From: Nematostella vectensis
Taxonomy: Eukaryota; Cnidaria; Anthozoa; Actiniaria; Edwardsiidae
Reading direction: 5' to 3'
NCBI RefSeq assembly: GCF_932526225.1
Contig: NC_064040.1
Location: 14,690,494 to 14,754,493, forward strand
Length of the DNA: 64,000 nucleotides
Part shown: piece by piece, positions 54,168-64,000 of the stretch
How positions within the stretch are numbered: position 1 is the first letter of the stretch
Layout of the letters: the number at the start of each line of letters is the position of its first letter
Program-made: the position numbers and the translations under genes
The notes under the pieces: generated by a model
What the model was told of the DNA's origin: nothing
The model's database searches: none
Seen by the model: only the letters and a program-made list of their open reading frames with translations

Positions 54168-55026
54168 ATGACATAACTATGATACTCGCTGAAGTGCATC
54201 CAATAATATTTGTTTTAGGGATTTTTACCCATGCTCAATTGCGGGCTTGTCGTCCGCGACAACTTTCTGTCACTCATCTATATTGACGGACGTACCACAA
54301 TCTCGGCTAGCCTCGTCTGAAGGCATTTGAATCGCTTCTTTTATACTTGGGCTTCCTATGTCTATGGATAAACGGACGTGAGGAACTGAGCATGAGGGCG
54401 AGGTCGTTTTTTCCCCCTAGAAAGCCCGCATAACAAGACTCGGCAATTCTTGGCTTCTCAAATCATGGCGTATATTGGTAGACCTATTATATAGTGTAAT
54501 TTCTTCTTTTAATTTTGATGCATTTACTGTGGCCTCGCAAACAAACCCGGTTGTAATAAGCCTGATGAGATGTTAAAAAATTTGGTTTACTAGTCGGGAG
54601 TCTCCTATCAATTGCGCTTTTGAATCACTGGGGACATTTCTAATCACCGCGGTTTCATTGATCTAAAAAGGCAATTTCGTGAATGTCCAAACAAAAATTT
54701 TAACTAAAATAGGTTTATCTACATAAACAATACTATGTAAGGGTTAGGTAGACTGGTTTCCTCGCTGATTTTACTCGATATTTATTTCTCGCTCTCTCAT
54801 TGGTTAGTAGATGGTCTAAAGGCCGCCCTATTTGCGACATGGCTTCCGTCACGTGGTGCACGTGTGACGTAATCCAAGTGTAACAATATGAAGACATTCA
54901 GCTAATAACTAACTCTAATTATTTTGACTTGGTCAAACTAATACACTTCCTGCCAAAAAAATAGCACGACGGAAGTCGACTCTACAAGACAAGACAAGAG
55001 GGTTTGATCAGAAAATTGCTATATAG

Positions 55027-55412
55027 CAATTTCCGCTATCGCTTAACGAGCGCAGACTGGTGCCGAAATTAGAATATGGCGGCAGTAGCGTACGGCAGAT
55101 TGTTTATGTTACAAAATTGAGGATTTGAAAGGCTCCGTCAAAGAGAGATACAGCTAAGCGATAATGGAAAAGGAAAGAAAAGAGATTTATTGCTCGAGCA
55201 TTGCACCCACCTGGAACGAATCACAAAACACAATGGAAAATGTTCGGAATCTTATCGTTACATTCCTCTTTTTTTACAAATCCTTTACTTTGTTACACAC
55301 AAAAAATCCGAGGCAGCGATTTGCCGCCATTTTGGTTACAAACGCCCAGAGCCTCGCTTTCATTCATGATTTCGGCACCAGTCTGCGCTCGCCAAGCGAT
55401 AGCGGAAATGGT
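55027..55412. mobile_element. 385-bp non-autonomous DNA transposon
   Basis: TTTCCGCTATCGCTTAACGA with GCGCAGACTGGTGCCGAAAT (55029-55070) is mirrored at 55369-55409 with two or three mismatches. An inner ATGGCGGCA/TGCCGCCAT pair extends the arms. The ORF inside is not credible. Confidence 0.85.
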
Positions 55413-55548
55413 CTATTGAGAAGCCACATTCGAATCGCCCGATTATAAATCTAAATTTGAAAAAAAAATCATAAATCGAGATTTGACGAATAAATATATG
55501 ATTAAAATAAACCTTTTCTGTCAGAAGAAACTGCGTATTATCTTGTAT

Positions 55549-56217
55549 AATACCATGATCACCTCGGATTCTTTTGTTTTCTGAGGGACGATTACTAACG
55601 AAATTCCCTCGAAAACAATAGATGGTTCTAAATTTCCCTTTGGGAGCGCCCGCAAAGTACGCTGGATCCTCGAGCATGACAAATAGAACGCAGCTTTCTG
55701 ATAAGCGCAGGAATAGACCCTGTGCCAAGATACCAGAGTATTTGATCTCGTGATACTTAAACAACGTTAGACGAGATCCATGTGGGATGATTTTGATTGC
55801 TGTACGCATGCGTGCTAATGACGTCAAAGAACTAAACTGTAGATATGTAGAGCAAAACTATAAAAATCAACTATGTTTGAGTTGAGAATTGTTCGTGAAA
55901 ATGTGGTGGTCTCTAGAGGGATAAAAAGAACAATGCGTATGCAATGCCCTGATCCACTGAACCTAATATTACTCGTAGTTGCGAGTTTATTTCCTCGGTG
56001 ATCATGGTATTAGCATGGCACGAGTGGAATTTAATGATTAAATGTCCCCGCAACCGAGGGATGATTAGTTGAAGCCCCGAAAAGCGGGTAATGTAGAAAC
56101 TAAATCTCCCTCATCATTAATGCATGAGGGAAATTTAGAATCATCTATTGTTTTCGAGGGAATTTCACTAGTAATTGTCCCTCAGGAAACAAAAGAATCC
56201 GAGGTTATCATGGTATT
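55549..56217. mobile_element. 669-bp non-autonomous DNA transposon with about 93-bp terminal repeats
   Basis: 55549-55641 and 56124-56217 are reverse complements at about 92 percent (ATACCATGAT.ACCTCGGATT, TTCCCTCGAAAACAATAGAT). TA flanks both ends. No transposase frame is present. Confidence 0.88.
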
Positions 56218-56568
56218 ACTAGGAAATATTCATTTACCTTAGAAACCGCCTCGACCTTTTGAAGAATTTGATCACGTGCGTTTTCTTCAGTCCGTAGCAG
56301 GGGCGGAGTGGGTTTCAAGACAGGTGGCTTTCCTATCAAGACAAAATTTTTACCGCTCCTCATTGTCTAACCTTTTCCATCTTTGTAGAGGCCGCCGTTT
56401 ATTGAATGCCGCATTTATGTGAATGTTTTTGAAAGTCCATGTTTTCCTAAAATGTGTGCTGTTCTCCATCATTGTTGCAGTAGCTATGTTTAATCCGTAG
56501 ATGACTCGATATGGCGCCGATGCCTTATCACAAGTAGTGTTTTATGTATACATACATATCCTGTATAT

Positions 56569-57483
56569 TCACTGACGTATCTTCATTTGCCTCAATAACA
56601 CGACGACCTCATCCCGTATATCCCTGTTCCTCCAACAATAGATCCCCGGGTTCACCACCGAACTCAAAGTCACAAGCGTCATCGTGGCGTAGTAAGCTTC
56701 TGATACAGTCTGATCAAATCCTTGAATGAACGAGGCTATAGTGCTGCACGCTATGGGTAGGTAACACATGAAGGTCACGCCAATCACGTACGCCATGGTC
56801 ACCGCTAGCTTTTGCTGCGAGTTTATCGAAGGGCCGATCGTTTGCTGCGCCTGAATCTGCGTCTGGTGGCGACGAGCCAGCTTGAAGATTCTACAGTAGG
56901 TGTAAGCGATTACGGCAATGCCACAGGCAAGAAGGAAAAGAAGCACGTAGCTCGCATATGAGGCAGAAGAGAAGACAAACGTGGCAACGATCACAGAACT
57001 AAGGATCCATGATATGGCAATGGCACAACCGACTCGGGGCACGGTCACAAGCGAGAGGTAGGTAAACGGTCGAAATAGCGCAAGGTAACGCTCGCAGCTT
57101 ATTGCTACGATAGTGGCAAACGACACCCCGCACGTTAGTAGTGCTGTAGAGAGTGTCAAACCATAGTAAAAACAAGACTTGAACAGGGAATGCTCGAGAA
57201 GGAATCCAGTGAAGAGTGGAAGAAAGACTGCTCCGACCAAGAAGTCTGATGCACCAAGAGAGCATACAAGGATGTTAGGCGGAGTTCGCAGTGAAGGGTG
57301 GTGGAATACCGCGGCGAAAAATACTCCGTTAGCGAATGTGATCACTAACGATAACACAATGTTCAAACCTGCTATGCAGCGAGACAGCACTTGGAATCTG
57401 GAAGCGAAAAAGTCGAAGTGTTCGACAAAGTACGTATCCTTTAATGAACAAGACAAATCCGGTAGAGTTCCGTTGATAGACAT
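56569..57483 (-). CDS. Class A (rhodopsin-like) G protein-coupled receptor, intronless
   Basis: Seven membrane segments in one exon, 304 residues from MSINGT (57483). An in-frame ATG at 57516 would add 11 residues. Landmarks: TM1 with AN (51-52); TM2 LVCSLGASD with D80; C104 at the top of TM3; a CERY box (130-133) in place of DRY; W159 in TM4; FMCYLP in TM6 (C240, P243) in place of CWxP; NPGIY (278-282) in TM7. Extracellular loop 2 (about 172-180) is very short and has no cysteine, so the usual loop disulfide with C104 cannot form. Short, cysteine-free loop 2 occurs in the MECA group (melanocortin, S1P/LPA, cannabinoid) and related cnidarian receptors, so that is the closest placement. N4 (NGT) may be glycosylated. 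The ligand is unknown. Confidence 0.9.
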   Translation of the reverse strand: MSINGTLPDLSCSLKDTYFVEHFDFFASRFQVLSRCIAGLNIVLSLVITFANGVFFAAVFHHPSLRTPPNILVCSLGASDFLVGAVFLPLFTGFLLEHSLFKSCFYYGLTLSTALLTCGVSFATIVAISCERYLALFRPFTYLSLVTVPRVGCAIAISWILSSVIVATFVFSSASYASYVLLFLLACGIAVIAYTYCRIFKLARRHQTQIQAQQTIGPSINSQQKLAVTMAYVIGVTFMCYLPIACSTIASFIQGFDQTVSEAYYATMTLVTLSSVVNPGIYCWRNRDIRDEVVVLLRQMKIRQ

Positions 57484-57516
57484 GGTATGAAAAACGTACG
57501 AGCTCGAGATGTACAC

Positions 57517-60271
57517 GCGACGCCTATAACAGCTTATTGATGGATATTCGGTCTGTTTTCTTATTTTTTTAGTTGCGAATTACCAATTCTAATTGAGTAG
57601 TTTTAATTCAAAGTTTGGATGGCTTCAATTAAGTTCATAAGTCTGCCGGTATCGTTGCCAAGTCAATGGGTGGCAAGTATTTTTTTGGCACAATTAGAGG
57701 TTGCACTTTGCGATTTGACCGATTAATATTTCGATTCCAGAACGCGATTTGAATGTATTTTGGCCCATTACTGGCCTGTCATAGCAGCAGTATTAGTAGG
57801 TCGAAATTGATCTGGAGATTGTTGGTGAGACTTTATCCGACCTTCGGTGCAGCATCATTGTACTTCATTTGGTGTAAGCAGCACCTGTTCCTTTTCAAGT
57901 TTTTATTCTGGCAGCAGAAAAACGTTTTGCTGGAAGGAAATCAAGGTTCCTTGATGAGTGCATTATAGGCATATTGTCTTTTTTTTTCATTTTTCTAGGA
58001 AACCGTCGATACAAGACATCAGAGATTAAAATGCGAAAAATTAAACAAACCAAGTGAAAAATTAATCACTTATCCAGCTGTTAAGCCTGAAATCTACTGA
58101 CCACGTATTTATACTATCCACTATTTGCTTTCTTATTACTTTTTTGTTCATTGCTTTCCTGTGTGGCTATAGGAATTATTTGCCACTCGCACGCTACAAG
58201 CAATGCCATCCTAGGGTATTTTTCTAACGTTAGAGGGAAATTCCCCTGGGTTTTCGAGAATGAAGCAAAACTATTTCCAGGGAGCTATGTGAGTCCAAGC
58301 GCTGCACTTGTGATTGCAAAACTGTAAAGCACAAGGAGATGCCATATAGACAAACAGATTAAGCTAAGATTTCAATTTTTTCCTTAGCTGAGAACAAAAT
58401 ATATATAAGATATACCTCACACTGCATTTTAATTGATTATATTGTCTCAAATCAATAAAGTAACAAAAAGGTTTCATTCACCGCCGGGAAAATGAAAAAA
58501 ATGTTAATAGGAAAGAAATAAGTGGATAGTATACCCGGTCTATTCAATCTTTAAAAATCGGTACCGATTTGGCAATAGATAAATCAACCGGCAATAGGCA
58601 AATCAATCAGCTATCATCGATTTTTATAGATTAAATTTAAAAATCGTTAAAAAACGATTGCGCTTTTTAAAAAACATGGTTAAATTAAGTGAAATAAAAT
58701 AATTAAAACATTATCAACCTGACTTTAACTGTTTCTATTGCTAAAGGTTGTTTAGCCTGCAATGCAGGTGTTTGGCCGGTGTTTTTATCTCCTCGCTGCC
58801 CCCTCACCATCGTTTTTCATTTTTGCCCAAAATCCAAGATGGCGGCTACGCTTGTTAAAAACACCGGGTAAACGCCTACATCTAATTTCTCATGTCTCCC
58901 TCGTCATTTGTTATTTTGCCTTTTTAGCCATCCTCTTGTCGATAAAAACGTTTTATAGGGATTATAGTATAATATATTGTATTTAATTGCAACAATAGTT
59001 TCCAGTTTTGTTGTCTTTGTTGTTGTTTTTGCTGCCAATAAATTTGTAAAAATGACAAATGTCTTCTGTCAAAATTATACTAAAACACTTTGGGTGTTTT
59101 CAAGAGCAAGAGATAGCACATTAAGTGTGGTCGAAGCAATTTCTAATACATATCAAACATATTCCCCAAGGATAGTGTCATTTGTTTGCATTGCCTTATA
59201 TGGTCATTGATGCCCATATTTAGAAGAGCTAAAGTTTTCCCGCTCCCTGATCTCCAGAAAATATGGTGAAAAATGCTGATTCCTGTCAATTTGAGACTCG
59301 TGGCAAGAATTTGTCCAAAAAAAAAAACTGACAGCTTGGTCAAATTTTTATCTCACTAATCTTGAAAAGCCCTTAGACCCAGGCCTCCCAGAGATTGACC
59401 GAGCGGGTTTGAAGGTCACCCAAATATTGATAAAGCACTGGAAACACAGTTTTCAGTTTTAAAATATTTATTATTACTGAGTCTGAAATCTAATTTTTTT
59501 ACATTTTAAAAAACAACAATTCTGAAAGTGTGGATTTTTCCTTGCTTTCCTCATACACGATCTTACGTTTGGTGTCTGCTCGTTATATTTTTTTTATCCC
59601 CCTATCGAATTGCTAATGCTCCGTCCTATTATTAGAGTATACGATTAATTATATTCGTTTTCAAATAAATAGTTTATAAAACAATTGTGCGTTCTAAATA
59701 CGAAGGCATTCAAATGTCTAAATGTATTTTTGTGAAACATTTGAACAAAGTGCAAAATCCAATCAGAAAATATAGTCTTAGTCTTATGGATCACCTATCC
59801 AATAACAACCAGACTAGAAGACTAGATGACAGTTACTTGAAAGTCGTCAGAAACTGAGAGATGTGCTCGATGAATGACGGTGTCTTATGGATCACAAAAG
59901 ATCAGAATTGCTGACGATCACCTCGCTTGTTTTCACGGTAGGCCCCTCACCCCCCCCCCCCCCCCCTGGGTTGAGAAGAAAGATATGCTAACAGTAAGTA
60001 ATAAGGGACGGACCATTAGAAAAGTGAAGGGTTGGGGGGGGGGGTGGGTAAGGAACAAAAAAAAAATTATAGGGACGATGAAAACGCCTGAACAAAAATG
60101 ACGAGAAAAAATTTTTTATAACGATTAACGATGCACGTCTTGGATACATAACAAAAAGAAACATGCACGACTGAAACTAAACATCCCCTTCCCTTACCTT
60201 CCTCCGCGATTTTGCCCGCCACAGGAATTCCGAAAACAGTAATTACCAAATAAACCCAGTGGAGAGCCGGC
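57517..60271. other. Intergenic, upstream of GPCR
   Basis: No gene is recognised. AT-rich with an ATCG-rich patch at 58550-58680 resembling 1588-1734, and a C homopolymer near 59949. Confidence 0.45.
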
Positions 60272-60368
60272 TAGCAGGCTAAGGCCATCCTTGTTCTCAG
60301 GGTCTTCCCCTCATATCCTCCTGGGGGTAGGGGAGGGTGGGACCCAGGGAACGAGGATAGTCTAAGGC
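60272..60368. mobile_element. Short MITE-like inverted repeat
   Basis: CTAAGGCCATCCTTGTTCTC..GGGTC is mirrored by GGGACCCAGGGAACGAGGAT and AGTCTAAGGC, imperfectly. The ATCCTCG..GGACCCAGG words recall the 6242 element. Confidence 0.55.
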
Positions 60369-61668
60369 TTTACTTACTTGCCACATGAAAAGTTATTGGT
60401 ATTTGGGGAACCCTCGTTCACAATCATTTGGGGCTACTATGACGGTACTACATGCCTCTAAACCAAAGATACCGACAGCCCTTGCGCGCTTTGTGGTCGC
60501 GCATCCCTATCATCAACATGCGCGTGCACTTCCGGCATGTCACATGGCCAAACCACCAACCGGAAGCGAGGGTCACGAATACCTGCTTGTGACCCGAGGC
60601 GATCTGCGTCATCGACTATTTCTAAACAGGTTATTAATACTAAAGGGACGAACCATTTTGGGGATGGACTATTCTGTGCAGGAAACGTTTAAGCATTATT
60701 TAAATAAGTACACCTAATAATAATTTTTTTTAAAAATGACAGTGCAAGGCGAATGTCAGAACCAAGACCGAAAGGTGCTTATGGGTATTAATTATGCGCA
60801 AACATAAAGGCTTAAAAATAACAATTATGCCAGTGCCAAACATTGATAATCTTGAATGGACTATCGTATTACTGATCAACAATCTCCTGCATTCTTTTGA
60901 AATATTACCCTCCCTCCCCTCTCACCCCCATCTTCGTCCTCTTGTCCAATCTTCCCCGGGATAACCTTGCTGCTAAGAATACCTATCGAATATAATAATC
61001 TTCTCTGAATTGCTTTATTCTCCTTTTTTTTTCTGAATAGACCTTGATTGCTACGCCGTAGTATAGTTATATCTGTGTAAGCCTGTGACCTGTTGGTCAG
61101 CGGTTACCACCTAGAATAGACGGCTCACGGTCCGGGCGCCATGGCCGCCCGTGCGCAGTAAAGATTGTGGTGGACTTGAATCGTCTCTCCGCCTCTTCTA
61201 CTTAGTGGCGCTATACTCGGGGGTAGAAATTGCTAAAGCAATAACTGCCATCACAACTTTGAGATATACTGTTCTGTATATCTAACAGAACGCCAAAAAG
61301 CATAATTTAAGTTTGTTGACACTCGCGTATCGCCGCTGCTACCCCGCTGTTCCTGTTTGTTTCTATCAGCTCACTCATCCGTGTCCGCGTCTCTGTTCTT
61401 TCGCGTTCTCGTTTGTTTGGCACAAAAAGGAAAATGCTTTGCTAGCAGGGTACGCAGCAGTTGAGGCCATTCAAATAAACGAAAGGAAAAGACAGCACGT
61501 AGACTGATTCTATAATATTAATGATATTACACTTTGTGGTTCAACAACCTTCGAGTGGTATAATTTAATCTGTTGCCAAGTTTTTTTTAGCAAGGTGGAA
61601 CCGGGAGCCTTTAACTATATAATAGATCACACTATCTGAGTCTCGACATGTTCTTAGTATGTTCGGTA
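60369..61668. other. Intergenic, no gene recognised
   Basis: It includes a GC-rich, CpG-containing stretch near 60475-60610 and another near 61110-61160 (GGCTCACGGTCCGGGCGCCA). An open frame at 60385-60717 (110 codons) shows no family features. Confidence 0.4.
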
Positions 61669-61669
61669 C

Positions 61670-61758
61670 CCTGGTTCCAGAGCCTCGAACGTCTCTCTAT
61701 TTAGTGGCCAACCTCGCTGGCCACTAAATAAAGAAACGTTCAAGGCTCTGGAACCAGG
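61670..61758. repeat. 41-bp-stem hairpin
   Basis: 61670-61710 (CCTGGTTCCAGAGCCTCGAA..) pairs with 61718-61758 across a 7-base loop with about four mismatches. Confidence 0.85.
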
Positions 61759-62280
61759 TTATACCTCCGGTGAATTCAAACGTACCCGACTAATAAAAAT
61801 AATAGTTATACGGAGAGCGCGAGAGACTTACACTTTTCCTAATACGCAGGCTATTCGACCATACCGTTGCACTTTTGGTTTTAAAATATGAGCAACGAGC
61901 GCATTTGACCTCTTACTCTCCCCCCTCCCCCCGTCCCTTTTAAAACTGCGATAGCTCGTGTTTTTTTTTAACTACCAGGAATTTAATGGCCCAGACAAGA
62001 GGTCCTAAGATAAGGGTGGGGGGCTTATTTCAAGATCTGTTTCTTTCATAGATATTTTTTTTTCATAAAGTATAGGGAGTACAAATCCTCCCTCAATCAT
62101 AATGAAGCAAGTTTTTAATGAGTATCTGTCTGTTCTCGTTGCTTCTATCTTTTCTAACGTACAACGTACAGTCTCCTTTTCGGTCGGATTCTAATACGGG
62201 GGAAGCGATTACTCGAGGAATTACGATAACTTTCATTAAGCGTCGGTGGTAATGACGACCCCGAATATGAACGCAGGTTT
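61759..62280. other. Intergenic, nothing recognised
   Basis: No gene or clear repeat structure seen. Confidence 0.4.
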
Positions 62281-62480
62281 TGTCAGGGCCGTAGAAAGGG
62301 GTGGGGCATTAGGGGCTCGTGCCCCCCCCCCCCTCCCCAATATATATTTTTTTACTGTTAAAGAAATGACCAGTAGGTGCGTGGCTGTGCACCCACAACT
62401 TTTTTTATGTTTCTGTACCGTGTCACTCCCCCCCCCCCCCCAAAAAAAAAAAAAGAAGTCTCCTGTGCAGCCGTGATAAA
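62281..62480. mobile_element. MITE-like element with C-rich arms
   Basis: CAGGGCCGTAGAAAGGGGTG begins it and GTGCAGCCGTG ends it. The internal C runs and TTTATGTTTCTGTACCGTGT segment parallel 29239-29420 (TTATGTTTTCTGTTTCTGTA). Confidence 0.6.
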
Positions 62481-64000
62481 CATCAGTCGAACGCATCCGC
62501 TAAAACAGCTTAGAATGACAGTTAACCGCGGAATAAGCGGCCGAGGTTAGTAAGATAGTACCCCGTCAAACTTCTGCTTTATTTTGAAGTCAGAATATTA
62601 TTAATTTTAACACGATTTACAACAAGTTCGATTCATACAAACTTATACAAACTCTGTAATGGCCTTCCACACTCGCCGTGTCAGACTGGGTTACCTGCCC
62701 CCCCCCTTCCCCCCCCCCCCCCAAATAAATAAATAAATAAAACTTTGCCTATGTGTGTTCTAATACAAGGTTTCTGATCAGGAGGTGAGACCAGTACTAG
62801 TCAAAGGCGACGGGGATAAGCAAATACTGAAGCTGAGGGGTGCAAGGGGAGCAGGATAATAGCGTGACGAGGAGAACGGCTACGAGGGAGAGCTATAGCT
62901 GGAATTCAATGATTGCTCGGAAGCAAAATAATAAAGCATTAGCCTATCAAACATGTCTACGTGAGATGCGTTATTTTTCTTATTCAAAAAAACTGTCAAA
63001 AGAAAACATTTTTATCCGTTGATGTTTGAAATGAAAATATTACAGAATAGCTACCAATTGCTGTTGTTGTTTTATTCCACAGTTTAGATTTAAGATATCA
63101 ACCAATCAAGTTTATTTCATCGACTAATAGTGACTTTTACATTGGTACCTATTGTATTGATGATGAGGATAAGCATCTACGTTTTTTGCCAATTAAGGAT
63201 GTATGCTCTCTGGATGACAATTCAAACCACAAACCCGATTATGGGCCTTAACTTGTTGATGGACTGATCGATGTTTTTGAGGGAGGGATGTTATTTAAAT
63301 ATTATATCATATTAGATATATAAAACATACAACAAGAATTCCTTTTAAAATGAAAGCTCCGAAAATGGAAGCACCGCTCGACGCCCGCCTGTTGTTGTTT
63401 ACATGAGACTCACCAAGAGGACAATTAACCGAAGCTTGTATTTTTTTTAAAACCAAAATACTTGACTCCGACTCTGGGACAAGAAGAGCTCGAGCGAAAG
63501 TAAAGTATTCGTCTCTCAAAGTTTTTTGACATCTAAACATTTGCACTGCGCTAGCATTGCGAAATATGTAATGTGTCCCTCGAACCTACGTCCCAACCCT
63601 CTCCGGAACAACTGTTAAACTTAAAAGTACTTACTTATATTGGGTTACTACTATAACATTCACTTTGGAGAGAATGTTTAGAATCATAAGGGCCATTAGA
63701 ACAACTTATGATTCTCACTACAAATTGTTGATTGTAGATTTGGGTTAATGTCTGTTTACAAAAGAAATCTGTGAACAACAAAATCATCAAATAAACCTTC
63801 TTTGTCACCTTAGCTCTTAACTCAAGTTAATTAAATTGTGAATAAATTACCAGCTCTACTGCATTTTCGGTTGAGCCTATCTGCCGTGGTTTGCTGCGTA
63901 TGGAAAGGAGGCTGAAGCCACTACGTCTGGTCGGAAATAGCAGAACACTACAACTCTTGAAAGTGTCAATCATTCGTGACCTTTTGCATTCTTGGAGGCT
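62481..64000. other. Right-edge intergenic DNA
   Basis: Contains a C homopolymer near 62697-62722 followed by (AAAT)n. No recognisable exon. Confidence 0.4.

Noticed and set aside
55164-55448. 94-codon ORF
   Set aside because: It lies within the fold-back transposon at 55027-55412 and runs through its terminal repeat.
57179-57490. 103-codon plus-strand ORF
   Set aside because: It is the antisense shadow of the GPCR.
62236-62496. Overlapping ORFs on both strands
   Set aside because: They span homopolymers of the MITE-like element at 62281-62480.

Overview
This is a window of nuclear DNA from an animal with compact, intron-rich, AT-rich genes. The genes read like those of a hexacorallian cnidarian (sea anemone or coral, Nematostella-like). 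The basis is protein similarity recalled from memory, standard GT-AG introns with conserved phases, an intronless class A GPCR, and many short inverted-repeat (MITE-like) elements. No search was run, so the species is an inference.

Region 1-33.4 kb is gene-dense. An ABCA5-like full transporter runs on the minus strand. Eighteen exons were joined with consistent phase, from the start codon at 14609 to the left edge, where the second ATPase domain is cut off. Next come LYRM7 (minus, complex III assembly), a glucose-6-phosphatase catalytic subunit (minus), DNAJC17 (plus), GCHFR/GFRP (minus) and an RMDN3/PTPIP51-like gene (plus). G6PC and DNAJC17 start 96 bp apart, head to head. DNAJC17 and GCHFR converge. 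GCHFR and RMDN3 diverge from a 344-bp interval. As I recall it, human 15q15.1 has RMDN3-GCHFR-DNAJC17 in the same order and relative orientation, so this looks like an old conserved gene block. GCHFR is easy to miss because its exons are 36, 95 and 136 bp.

Region 33.4-64 kb is gene-poor. It holds three intronless ORFs of unknown function (35377-35895 minus, 39887-40897 plus, 44639-45169 minus), all encoding charged, low-complexity proteins. It also holds a rhodopsin-class GPCR (56569-57483 minus), one doubtful ORF fragment (52416-52722 minus) and many repeats. The most striking repeats are a 42-bp minisatellite carrying about 12 GGCGGGAAA (E2F-like) cores (40925-41416), a two-monomer 114-bp satellite with a TGAGTC..GACTCA dyad in every other monomer (47440-48400), a perfect 44-bp inverted repeat (38028-38150), and several MITE-like elements, some with visible target-site duplications.

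The genes do not form one pathway. ABCA5-like is a lipid-type transporter, LYRM7 acts in mitochondria, G6PC in the ER lumen, DNAJC17 in the nucleus or spliceosome, GCHFR controls tetrahydrobiopterin synthesis, and RMDN3 tethers ER to mitochondria. Coordinates for multi-exon genes give the whole coding span, with exons listed in the evidence.
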